Positions 42,531 to 53,122 of a stretch of 64,000 nt of DNA are shown here, in pieces (positions within the stretch are counted from its first letter, which is position 1; every line of letters begins with the position of its first letter). The translations under genes and the position numbers were made by a program. Origin of the DNA: Ryuthela nishihirai (taxonomy: Eukaryota > Arthropoda > Arachnida > Araneae > Heptathelidae); NCBI GenBank assembly GCA_038380435.1, contig JAWZYU010000751.1:1-64000 (forward strand). Direction: 5' to 3'. A model generated the notes under the pieces. The model did not search any database. It saw nothing but the letters and a program-made list of their open reading frames with translations, and was not told where the DNA came from.

Positions 42531-43010
42531 GGCGGGGCGGGGGTAGCTCAGTCGGTAGCGCGCCAGGCTCGTAATCTATAGTTCCCAGGTTCGAGTCCCA
42601 GCTGGGTCAGCGTTGAGATTTATCTCCGCAAAATTCCCCGCCCTGCCCACGGTCAGTAGGTGACACCGATGGGCTTGGAAAGGCCGCCGTCCGTCGGATG
42701 GGACGTTAAGCCGTGGCCCCGTGTGTGGGAGAGCCATACCCTGTGCACGTTAAAGAACACGCTGGATGGCCTTGACGGGAGGCTACCATCTGTCTCCCAA
42801 CAGCTGTTCCAGTGAGTCCCCTCCCCCAACCTTCTCTGAGCCTTTGGGGTCCATGTGACCTGGCCATTTAGCCCATGATGTGCAAAAAAGTGCCGCTCAG
42901 AGCTAAAATAACCCAACCCTCTTTCCCCAAACTTCTCGGGGTTCTTGTGACCTGGCCATTTAGCCCATTGTGTGTAAAAAGTGCGCTCAGAGGTAAAAGA
43001 ACCCAGTTGC
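42531..43010 (+). mobile_element. SINE, full length, followed by a partial 3' module
   Basis: Full-length copy 42531-42917. A shorter extra 3' piece (42918-43010) then restarts downstream of the usual point, at CTTTCCCCAAACTTCTCGGG, and ends AGAACCCAG. Confidence 0.85.
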
Positions 43011-43017
43011 CACTTCG

Positions 43018-43260
43018 CTATATGGAGCACTGTTTGCTTAGTCAGTAGCGTGACGGGTTCGTAATCTGCAGTTCCCAGGTTCGAGTCCCACCTCTGAGAT
43101 TTATCTTCGATAATCTCCACCTTACCCTCGGTGAGAAAGGAGGCACAGTTTGACTTGAATCTGCCGTCAGATGGGACATTAAGCCGCTTCTTCGTGTGGA
43201 AGAGACTCGTGCTAGAAAAGCATACTTCACGGTAAAAGAACACACTTGACTGAAATTGTG
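43018..43260 (+). mobile_element. Old SINE head and body
   Basis: A diverged plus-strand copy with a clear tRNA-like head (TTGCTTAGTCAGTAGCGTGA; B box GGTTCGAGTCCC) and shortened body. Confidence 0.75.
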
Positions 43261-43261
43261 T

Positions 43262-43390
43262 TGTTTTACTTCTGAGCGACACTTTTTTTGCACACAATGG
43301 GGTAAATGTCCAGGTCACAAAGGCTCAGAGGTTGGGTCCTGTCCCCCCCAACCTCTGAGCCCTTGTGACCTGGACATTTATCCCATTGTG
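43262..43390. repeat. Hairpin of two inverted SINE tail segments
   Basis: AATGGGGTAAATGTCCAGGT (43298) is answered by ACCTGGACATTTATCCCATT (43368). The match extends through CACAAAGGCTCAGAGGTTGG and its complement, giving arms of about 40 bp with a short GGGTCCTGTCCCC centre. Confidence 0.8.
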
Positions 43391-43769
43391 GGGGCGGCTC
43401 AGTCGGTAGCGCGCCAGGCTCGTAATCTGTAGTTCCCAGATTTGAGTCCCAGCTGGGTCAGCGTTGAGATTTATCTCCGCAAAATTCCCCGCCCTGCCCA
43501 CGGTCAGTAGGTGACACCGATGGGCTTGGAAAGGCCGCCGTCCGTCGGATGGGACGTTAAACCGTGCCCCGTGTGCGGGAGAGCCATACCCTGTGCACGT
43601 TAAAGAACACGCTGGATGGCCTTGACGAGAGGCTACCGTCTGTCTCCCAACAGCTGTTCCAGTGGGTCCCCAACCTTCTCTGAGCCTTCGGGGTCCATGT
43701 GACCTGTCCATTTAGCCCATGTTGTGCAAAAAAGTGCCGCTCAGAGGTAAAACAACCCAACAACCCAAC
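43388..43769 (+). mobile_element. SINE, full length, plus strand
   Basis: Full-length copy with doubled tail AACAACCCAACAACCCAAC. The head begins GGGGGCGGCTCAGTCGG and is slightly shortened. Confidence 0.88.
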
Positions 43770-43858
43770 TTTCTTAAAGCTATTGGGGTGCTTGTGACCT
43801 GGCCATTTATCCCACTGAGTGCAAGAATTCTTGCTCAGAAGTAAAACAACCGGACACA
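43770..43858 (+). mobile_element. Old partial 3' SINE module
   Basis: TTAAAGCTATTGGGGTGCTT to AAAACAACCGG: the last ~80 bp of a diverged SINE, directly after the tail of the full copy. Confidence 0.65.
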
Positions 43859-44563
43859 CTACACAATGCTACTGAGATTATAAAATATCTATATATTTAT
43901 TATAGATATAATAAAGTTTCGCTTAAAGGTAGCATTTTGTTAATATCCATTACAAAACCTCTAAGATGAGGCATTAATAATAGAAAACTTTGAAATTGTT
44001 TTAATTAACCATCAAAGTTTCGGAAAGTTACCTCGAGCTTTTTCTTCAAATCACAACAAAAAGTACTTTGCTTTACTTTCTTGCAGAGGAATAAAAGTTT
44101 GTTACGTGATAAACTTTTGAAAGGAAATTATGTCTAAGATTATCTATCTCGATGAAAATTATGTATATCTTCATTCTCAATAGCAGCTCTTGAACATTTA
44201 AAGGAGTTGTAGAAACTGAAACATTAATCCATGTCGTTACTCAATCGGGGATCACATTTCTCCAAAACTGAATGAATTGGCACACAAACTTCTCATCAGA
44301 CTTCTGTTCCACCGGATGTTTATAAAATTTCTGAGCGTGCTCAAACGGAAATATCTCTGAAACAAATAGTCTCGAAGGACTGATAATTTGCAAATAAACA
44401 ACACTGGTCATAAGGAATCCTGAAATTAATTGCGCTTGGAGAGGAATGTAATTAAAGCAATTTTAATTGCCTAATTAAGAGATGGAATTATTCCAATTCT
44501 CCACCATTACAACTGAAGTATACAGTTGCGAAAGCCTTAAGCCGTGCAGTTAAGCGGAATGAT
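43859..44563. other. AT-rich spacer
   Basis: About 700 bp, no gene or repeat recognised. Confidence 0.5.
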
Positions 44564-44950
44564 TGGGTTCGGTTGTTTTACCTCTGAGCGGCACTTTTTT
44601 GCACACCATGGGCTAAATGGCCAGGTCACATGGACCCCGAAGGCTCAGAGAAGGTTGGGGGAGGGGACCCACTGGAACAGCTGTTGGGAGACAGATGGTA
44701 GCCTCCCGTCAAGGCCATCCAGCGTGTTCTTTAACGTGCACAGGGTATGGCTCTCCCGCACACGGGGCCACGGCTTAACGTTCCATCCGACGGACGGCGG
44801 CCTTTTCAAGCCTATCGGTGTCCCCTACTGACCGTGGGCAGGGCGGGGAATTTGGCGGAGATAAATCTCAACGCTGACCCATCTGGGACTCGAACCTGGG
44901 AACTACAGATTATGAGCCTGGCGCGCTACCGACTGAGCCACCCCCGCCCC
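44564..44950 (-). mobile_element. SINE, full length, minus strand
   Basis: Full-length copy with tail variant TGGGTTCGGTTG and intact head. No clear TSD. Confidence 0.9.
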
Positions 44951-45976
44951 ATCCTGGATAGAAGAAAGGTGCGTTATAAGAGGAACGTTTGCAAAAAAAA
45001 TTTTGTCCATAATGTATTTTTGAACGATACAATCACCGTGATTGCTGTCAATATCAGATCAAACTGTTTTGTATCATAAATTCTAACTACTCGCGAACAA
45101 TATGTGGATCAACATTAATTGAAATGTTTTTTTCTTTCAAATCACTATCTGCATTCTTAAACGGTTGCAAAAAACTCAATATAATATTAAAAAAATGTAT
45201 CACTGATTATCTAATAATAATGGTGGATCAATATTCGTAAAACTACAAAGCAACTTAAAAAAAAGAAAGTAAAAAAAAACTAGTTTTTTTTTTTACTTTT
45301 ATAGGAAAACCCTTTTTTCACTCAATAACCACCAGATGTAAAGTTTCTTATGTGTCTTGTTTTAGGATTTTTATCGTCTTTTTTTTTATCTTCAACATCG
45401 AAGTTCGAGCAATAATATTAAGGAAAAAATATAAAAGAAAGGAATTGCCAATAACATGAATCTTCCCATAGATACAAACTCGTTTCCTTATTCTTCTTCA
45501 TCAGTTTTATCTGTTGGGTAATTAGCCATGCAAACTGGAGCAATTTTCCAATCATAATTCTACGGAGATTTCTTTTTCTACTGCAGTGAAAATACTGTCA
45601 CACCCTAATGAGTTTTCGATCATCATTGAGGTTGGTAGAAGCATTAGTGCGGAAAATATTTCTACTCTCTTTGGGGGTTTTTTTTTTACCTCAGATTCCT
45701 TTGGAAAATAACAATTGTATTGGTTTCCGAGTCCCATTTTCCCAACGTTAACTTTCTGTATGTTCTTAAGTCTTCTGATATTTCTCTCTGGAAATCGGAA
45801 TCGATGGCATATGAAGAGATAAAAGGATACTGCTCTAACTTCGATTTACCCACTTGAAAAAAAAACACTGTTAATAGAACCCCAATTATTTGGACTTCTT
45901 TTTCTTTCCTGTACTGTTGTATCATAATTTCACGTAGAACGCTAATGATAAAATTAACGCCATTGGTCTTTGTACT
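44951..45976. other. AT-rich DNA with a small palindrome
   Basis: About 1 kb with no gene. AAAGTAAAAAAAAACTAG and its complement form an inverted repeat at 45266-45300. Confidence 0.45.
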
Positions 45977-46039
45977 GGCGTCGTCAGGGGCGTACCCAGA
46001 GGGGGGGGGGGGGGTTAGACCGTCCCATCCACCCCGAAA

Positions 46040-46458
46040 ATCCTGTCATACTACTAGGGGTGGGGGTGGCTCAGTCGGTAGCGCGCCAGGCTCGTAATCT
46101 ATAGTTCCCAGGTTCGAGTCCCAGCTGGGTCAGCGTTGAGATTTATCTCCGCAAAATTTCCCCGCCCTGCCCACGGTCAGTAGGGGACACCGATGGGCTT
46201 GGAAAGGCCGCCGTCCGTCGGATGGGACGTTAAGCCGTGGCCCCGTGTGTGGGAGAGCCATACCCTGTGCACGTTAAAGAACACGCTGGATGGCCTTGAC
46301 GGGAGGCTACCATCTGTCTCCCAACAGCTGTTCCAGTGGGTCCCCTCCCCCAACCTTCTCTGAGCCTTCGGGGTCCTTGTGGCCTGGCCATTTAGCCCAT
46401 GGTGTGCAAAAAAGTGCCGCTCAGAGGTAAAACAATCCAATCCAATCCTGTCATACTA
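46040..46458 (+). mobile_element. SINE with AATCC-type tail, full length, with TSD (reference copy)
   Basis: Clean plus-strand copy (46054-46444) with a perfect 14-bp TSD ATCCTGTCATACTA (46040-46053 and 46445-46458). Layout: A box TGGCTCAGTCGGTAGCGCGC at 46067, anticodon-like loop CTCGTAA at 46091 (CGT, Thr-like), B box GGTTCGAGTCC at 46111. The body spans 46129-46430, with the internal words GGATGGGACGTTAAGCC and GTTAAAGAACACGCTGG, and the tail is AACAATCCAATCCA. It inserted into the hAT-like element. Confidence 0.94.
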
Positions 46459-46626
46459 AATCTCAAACTTGTCTATCTGCTTTGAAATCCAAAACAATTG
46501 TCTTTGTATAATTTTATTTTAGACCCCTTTTTTTTTATCCGACCCTAAATATAGGTTTTAAAAAAAACAACTATAAAATCTCGTTTCATATAGAATATCA
46601 TTTTAACCTTTCCTGTTTGGTGGAAT

Positions 46627-47149
46627 ATTTTCGAATAGGTTGGGTTGTTTTACCTCTGAACGGCACTTTTTTGCACACCATGGGCTAAATGGCCAGGTCA
46701 CATGGAACCCGTAGGCTCGGAGAATGTTGGGGGAAGGGACCCACTGGAACAGCTGTTGGGAGACAGATGGTAGCCTCCCGTCAAGGCCATCCAGCGTGTT
46801 CTTTAACGTTGGGTTATTTTACCTCTGAGCGGCACTTTTTTGCTCACCATGGGCTAAATAGCCAGGTCACATGGACACCGAAGGCTCAGAGAAGGTTGGG
46901 GGAGGAGACCCACTGGAACAGCTGTTGGGAGACAGATGGTAGCCTCCCGTCAAGGCCATCCAGCGTGTTCTTTAACGTGCACAGAGTATGGCTCTCCCAC
47001 ACACGGGGCCACGGCTTAACGTCCCATCCGACGGACGGCGGTCTTTCCAAGCCCATCGAAGTCCCCTACTGACCGTGGGCAGGGAATTTTGAGGAGATAA
47101 ATCTCAACGCTGACCCAGCTGGGACTCGAACCTGGGATTTTCAAATGGG
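46627..47149 (-). mobile_element. SINE with duplicated 3' module, 5'-truncated
   Basis: Extra module 46638-46808, then body 46809-47137, ending at GACTCGAACCTGGGA just past the B box, so the A-box half of the head is missing. Flanks ATTTTCGAATAGG and ATTTTCAAATGGG match at 11 of 13 positions, a likely TSD. It is the second SINE in the hAT-like element. Confidence 0.87.
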
Positions 47150-48002
47150 AAACCCTACTCAAGTCCCTCACGAAACTATAATACCAGACCCGCCCCCAAA
47201 CAAAATTCTCGCCCCTCCCCCGAGGTTAACTAATCCTGCGTATATGCCTGAGCGTCGTCATTTGTGTTGATGGCTTTAAAACATTTGAAATCGTGCGAGC
47301 TTAAAGAAATCAAATATTATGAAGGCAAATGCTATCCTTGTAAAATTTAAGTGCGTCGTGGAGATAACGTATCTTTTACTCGTTCCGTGTAACGTGCTTA
47401 TTGGTAGGACGGAATTTCAGAACCGCTCTTTACGGGTGTCCCTTGAGTTGAATATCATGCTTGGAGTTCACCAAATTCGAAAACAGTTTAGGGTTATCTC
47501 AGAGATTAAGAATGCGCTGGAGTAGCGCCTCAAAATTTCGGGGACCGTGCTTGTGGGTGTCGTGAAAGCTGAAGGCGGTGATTACTCTTGTTATCTCGTT
47601 TTCAAAAAAAATTTAAAATAATGTTTTCACTTTGCTCTGTAATGTTTTCACTTTGCAGTTGTCTGTAGATATCCAACTGCTTTGTTTTTTAGAGGTAAAT
47701 TAAAAATTCTTTTTGGGATGGATGGGAATTGATGAAATATTATGATTCGCACTTTCCGAAACTCCCAAAAGCTATAATTGCACCCAGGCCCAGAACTAGA
47801 AAAAAAATAAAGGGGGGGAGGGGGGGACCAGGCGACATAATCGAGTTGGAAAAAGGTAATGGATGCGGGCAAGAGACTGGGTTTCCATTGAAGTATAACA
47901 TTTCTTCCTTCGTTTTTAAAGGTTTTTAAACCATTTCATCAAAAATGCGTGAAATATGCACAAGTTTAATCATTTTCGACCTCCTTTATCCTTACTAGCA
48001 TT

Positions 48003-48471
48003 AACAAGGGAGGGGAGTGGCGCCTTACCCCCATCTCCCAGGAGGGGCAGTGGCGCCTTACCCCCATCTCCCAGGAGGGGCAGTGGCGCCTTACCCCCAT
48101 CTCCCAGGAGGGGCAGTGGTGCCTTACCCCCATCTCCCAGAAGGGGCAGTGGCGCCTTACCCCCATCTCCCAGAAGGGGCAGTGGCGCCTTACCCCCATT
48201 TCCCAGGAGGGGCAGTGGCGCCTTACCCCCATCTCCCAGGAGGGGCAGTGGCGCTTTCCCACCATCTCCCAGGAGGGGCAGTGGCGCTTTCCCACCATCT
48301 CCCAGGAGGGGCAGTGGCGCTTTCCCACCATCTCCCAGGAGGGGCAGTGGCGCCTTACCCCCATCTCCCAGGAGGGGCAGTGGCGCCTTACCCCCATCTC
48401 CCAGGAGGGGCAGTGGCCCCTTACCCCCATCTCCCAGGAGGGGCAGTGGCGCCTTCCCACCATCTCCCTAG
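48003..48471. repeat. GC-rich 33-bp minisatellite, 14 copies
   Basis: The unit contains GGGGCAGTGGCGCCTTACCC and CCATCTCCCAGGA. Variants are CCTTACCCCC versus CTTTCCCACC, and CAGGAGG versus CAGAAGG. As 33 is a multiple of three, the array is open in several frames on both strands (11-residue repeats such as RRGSGALPPSP and EMGVRRHCPSW). I regard these as by-products. No start or splice context supports translation. Confidence 0.93.
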
Positions 48472-49396
48472 ATTCGGCCTTTAGTTGCGCCTTCTAATGG
48501 TGGAAAAAGTTGAAAATTGCAAAATTTTAAACGAATATTGCTAATGTTTGAATTTTTGCTACAAACTTTAAATTTTTATGATGGAATGTGAAGGTCACAG
48601 GGTTTGACTTAGTAACAATGAATTAGCAGTTACCCACAGCGGGGAAAGCATTTTTTTTTTGCTTTAAGAGATAATTGTAGAATTCTTTTTTAGTTCGATT
48701 GGTACTAATGAAATATAATTAGAATTTTTCGTATCCTTAGGTAGTTACGTGGTTAGGGATCGCTAAATATGATAAAGGCCGTGTAACGTGCTTATTGGTA
48801 GGACGGAATTTCAGAACCGCTCTTTACGGGTGTCCCTTGAGTTGAATATCATGCTTGGAGTTCACCAAATTCGAAAACAGTTTAGGGTTATCTCAGAGAT
48901 TAAGAATGCGCTGGAGTAGCGCCTCAAAATTTCGGGGACCGTGCTTGTGGGTGTCGTGAAAGCTGAAGGCGGTGATTACTCTTGTTATCTCGTTTTCAAA
49001 AAAAAATTAAAATAATGTTTTCACTTTGCTCTGTAATGTTTTCACTTTGCAGTTGTCTGTAGATATCCAACTGCTTTGTTTTTTAGAGGTAAATTAAAAA
49101 TTCTTTTTGGGATGGATGGGAATTGATGAAATATTATGATTCGCACTTTCCGAAACTCCCAAAAGCTATAATTGCACCCAGGCCCAGAACTAGAAAAAAA
49201 ATAAAGGGGGGGAGGGGGGGACCAGGCGACATAATCGAGTTGGAAAAAGGTAATGGATGCGGGCAAGAGACTGGGTTTCCATTGAAGTATAACATTTCTT
49301 CCTTCGTTTTTAAAGGTTTTTAAACCATTTCATCAAAAATGCGTGAAATATGCACAAGTTTAATCATTTTCGACCTCCTTTATCCTTACTAGCATT

Positions 49397-49799
49397 AACA
49401 AGGGAGGGGAGTGGCGCCTTACCCCCATCTCCCAGGAGGGGCAGTGGCGCCTTACCCCCATCTCCCAGGAGGGGCAGTGGCGCCTTACCCCCATCTCCCA
49501 GAAGGGGCAGTGGCGCCTTACCCCCATCTCCCAGGAGGGGCAGTGGTGCCTTACCCCCATCTCCCAGAAGGGGCAGTGGCGCCTTACCCCCATCTCCCAG
49601 AAGGGGCAGTGGCGCCTTACCCCCATTTCCCAGGAGGGGCAGTGGCGCTTTACCACCATCTCCCAGGAGGGGCAGTGGCGCTTTCCCACCATCTCCCAGG
49701 AGGGGCAGTGGCGCCTTACCCCCATCTCCCAGAAGGGGCAGTGGCCCCTTACCCCCATCTCCCAGGAGGGGCAGTGGCGCCTTCCCACCATCTCCCTAG
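49397..49799. repeat. GC-rich 33-bp minisatellite, 12 copies (second unit)
   Basis: Same array in the second 1.4-kb unit, with two fewer repeats and a few unit variants changed. The flanks are otherwise the same as in the first unit. Confidence 0.93.
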
Positions 49800-50288
49800 A
49801 TTCGGCCTTTAGTTGCGCCTTCTAATGGTGAAAAAAGTTGAAAATTGCAAAATTTTAAACGAATACTGCTAATGTTTGAATTTTTGCTACAAACTTTAAA
49901 TTTTTATGATGGAATGTGAAGGTCACAGGGTTTGACTTAGTAACAATGAATTAGCAGTTACCCACAGGGCGGAAAGCATTTTTTTTTTGCTTTAAGAGAT
50001 AATTGTAGAATTCTTTTTTAGTTCGATTGGTACTAATGAAATATAATTAGAATTTTTCGTATCCTTAGGTAGTTACGTGGTTAGGGATCGCTAAATATGA
50101 TAAAGGCCGTGTAACGTGCTTATTGGTAGGACGGAATTTCAGAACCGCTCTTTACGGGTGTCCCTTGAGTTGAATATCATGCTTGGAGTTCACCAAATTC
50201 GAAAACAGTTTAGGGCTATCTCAGAGATTAAGAATGCGCTGGAGTAGCGCCTCAAAATTTCGAGGCGCGTGCCTATGGGTGTGGTGAC

Positions 50289-50625
50289 TTATAACGAATA
50301 TTCCAATTGATATGTTTATGGTAGAAATTTCTGTTGTAGAATATCAAGAGATATATCACTGACAGCAACAATTTGTCCCCTTTTCTCTCAGAGAGATGGG
50401 AGAAAAGAAACTTTTCAATTTTCAGGAATAAATAACAAATCCTTTTTGCATTGCAGAAGTACCAGCAAAATGTGACTGTATTTGCATTTTCACATTCATC
50501 CATTAGTTCGAATAAAACTTTTAAGGAGTGAAAAAGTAGATAGAGGAAAAACTTCATTCTCTTTGAAAATGAGATTCCCGTATGCGCCAGAGACGATATT
50601 ATGCATTCTTCTAGTTACATTCACA
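50289..50625. other. Spacer before the hAT element
   Basis: About 340 bp, AT-rich. A 94-codon minus-strand frame here has no recognisable motif. Confidence 0.45.
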
Positions 50626-53122
50626 GATTAGGGTAGTGGTTCTCAATCTTTTATGCTTCACGTACCCCCTGGAAATGTGTATGTAACTGGCGTACCCCTT
50701 GTATAGATAGATAAAACTATAGTTGTAGTATAACAATGGGAATAAAACATATATATCAGTGGTTCTCAACCTTTTATGCTTCACGTACCCCCTGGAAATG
50801 TGTATGTAACTGGCGTACCCCTTGTGTAGAGAGATAAAACTATAGTTATAGTATAACATTGGGAATAAAATAAAACATATATATCAGTGGTTCTCAATCT
50901 TTTATGCTTCACGTATCCCCTGGAAATGTGTATGTAACTGGCGTACCCCTTGTATAGATAGATAAAACTATAGTTATAGTATAACATTGGGAATAAAATA
51001 AAACATATATATCAGTGGTTCTCAATCTTTTATGCTTCACGTACCCCCTGGAAATGTGTATGTAACTGGCGTACCCCTTGTATAGATAGATAAAACTATA
51101 GTTGTAGTATAACAATGGGAATAAAACATATATATCAGTGGTTCTCAACCTTTTATGCTTCACGTACCCCCTGGAAATGTGTATGTAACTGGCGTACCCC
51201 TTGTATAGATAGATAAAACTATAGTTATAGTATAACAATGGGAATAAAATAAAACATATGTATCAGTGGTTCTCAATCTTTTATGCTTCACGTACCCCCT
51301 GGAAATGTGTATGTAACTGGCTTACCCCTTGTATAGATAGATAAAACTATAGTTGTAGTATAACAATGGGAATAAAACATATATATCAGTGGTTCTCAAC
51401 CTTTTATGCTTCACGTACCCCCTGGAAATGTGTATGTAACTGGCGTACCCCTTGTGTAGAGAGATAAAACTATAGTTATAGTATAACATTGGGAATAAAA
51501 TAAAACATATATATCAGTGGTTCTCAATCTTTTATGCTTCACGTATCCCCTGGAAATGTGTATGTAACTGGCGTACCCCTTGTATAGATAGATAAAACTA
51601 TAGTTATAGTATAACATTGGGAATAAAATAAAACATATATATCAGTGGTTCTCAATCTTTTATGCTTCACGTACCCCCTGGAAATGTGTATGTAACTGGC
51701 GTACCCCTTGTATAGATAGATAAAACTATAGTTGTAGTATAACAATGGGAATAAAACATATATATCAGTGGTTCTCAACCTTTTATGCTTCACGTACCCC
51801 CTGGAAATGTGTATGTAACTGGCGTACCCCTTGTATAGATAGATAAAACTATAGTTATAGTATAACAATGGGAATAAAATAAAACATATATATCAGTGGT
51901 TCTCAATCTTTTATGCTTCACGTACCCCCTGGAAATGTGTATGTAACTGGCTTACCCCTTGTATAGATAGATAAAACTATAGTTGTAGTATAACAATGGG
52001 AATAAAACATATATATCAGTGGTTCTCAACCTTTTATGCTTCACGTACCCCCTGGAAATGTGTATGTAACTGGCGTACCCCTTGTGTAGAGAGATAAAAC
52101 TATAGTTATAGTATAACATTGGGAATAAAATAAAACATATATATCAGTGGTTCTCAATCTTTTATGCTTCACGTATCCCCTGGAAATGTGTATGCAACTG
52201 GCGTACCCCTTGTATAGATAGATAAAACTATAGTTATAGTATAACAATGGGAATAAAATAAAACATATATATCAGTGGTTCTCAATCTTTTATGCTTCAC
52301 GTATCCCCTGGAAATGTGTATGTAACTGGCGTACCCCTTGTATAGATAGATAAAACTATAGTTATAGTATAACATTGGGAATAAAATAAAACATATATAT
52401 CAGTGGTTCTCAATCTTTTATGCTTCACGTACCCCCTGGAAATGTGTATGTAACTGGCGTACCCCTTGTATAGATAGATAAAACTATAGTTGTAGTATAA
52501 CAATGGGAATAAAACATATATATCAGTGGTTCTCAACCTTTTATGCTTCACGTACCCCCTGGAAATGTGTATGTAACTGGCGTACCCCTTGTGTAGAGAG
52601 ATAAAACTATAGTTATAGTATAACATTGGGAATAAAATAAAACATATATATCAGTGGTTCTCAATCTTTTATGCTTCACGTATCCCCTGGAAATGTGTAT
52701 GCAACTGGCATACCCCTTGTATAGATAGATAAAACTATAGTTATAGTATAACAATGGGAATAAAATAAAACATATATATCAGTGGTTCTCAACCTTTTAT
52801 GCTTCACGTACCCCCTAGAAATGTGTATGTAACTGGCGTATCCCTTGTATAGATAGATAAAACTATAGTTAGAGTATAACAATGGGAATAAAGTAAAACA
52901 TATATATACACATTAAATTTTGTATTTATAAATTACATATATCGATAAACACAAATAATTATAAACAATTTAACAAATCTTATAAAATTATAAACATTTT
53001 ACTGGGTAATCAGTTCTCAGAAATTAATCAGTAGCAGTGTTGCCAACTTAGCGACTTTTGAGCTCTCACGGCATAACCCCAAGGGGTACGCGTACCTCAC
53101 GATGAGAACTCCTAGATTAAGG
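50626..53122. mobile_element. Non-autonomous hAT element with amplified terminus
   Basis: Left end TAGTGGTTCTCAATC (50634) and right end, read on the other strand, TAGGAGTTCTCATCG (53114) are inverted repeats of the hAT type. Both continue to GTACCCC-containing sequence. The flanking 8-mers GATTAGGG (50626-50633) and GATTAAGG (53115-53122) differ at one base, consistent with a hAT TSD. Between the ends lie ~18 tandem copies of the left terminal ~126 bp, then ~200 bp of unique AT-rich sequence. No transposase. Confidence 0.8.
50634..52900. repeat. ~126-bp tandem array of the hAT left end, about 18 copies
   Basis: Each monomer starts CAGTGGTTCTCAA(T/C)CTTT, contains CACGTACCCCCTGGAAATG and ends AATAAAACATATAT. 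Lengths alternate between about 123 and 128 bp owing to an optional ATAAA. Groups of five form a higher-order repeat of 630 bp: 51391-52020 repeats 50761-51390 almost exactly, including GTGTAGAGAG and CTTACCCC variants. Minus-strand frames of 68-109 codons are products of the repeat. Confidence 0.95.

Larger units (their letters stand above)
45977..47258. mobile_element. hAT-like MITE containing two SINEs
   Basis: Ends CAGGGGCGTACCCAGAGG (45985) and, on the other strand, CAGGCATATACGCAGG (ending at 47250) share 11 of 15 bases. The 8-bp flanks GGCGTCGT (45977-45984) and AGCGTCGT (47251-47258) match at 7 of 8 positions. The element core is only ~370 bp; the rest is two SINEs. The subterminal regions contain long G-runs (45994-46012) and C-runs (47200-47223). 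No transposase. Superfamily inferred from TSD length. Confidence 0.6.
47385..50288. repeat. Tandem duplication of a 1.4-kb unit, about 2.1 copies
   Basis: GTGTAACGTGCTTATTGGTA occurs at 47387, 48781 and 50109, giving units of 1,394 and 1,328 bp and a partial third of ~180 bp. The first two units are almost identical outside the internal minisatellite. The 66-bp difference equals two minisatellite units. A G-tract (GGGGGGGAGGGGGGG) occurs in each unit (about 47812 and 49206). Confidence 0.95.

Noticed and set aside
47956..48484. Long frames with 11-residue repeats on both strands
   Set aside because: Direct consequence of a 33-bp minisatellite; open in several frames, no start or splice context.
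50611..52882. Minus-strand frames of 68-109 codons with Tyr-rich repeats
   Set aside because: Generated by the 126-bp hAT-end array; each frame spans monomer boundaries and repeats identically.
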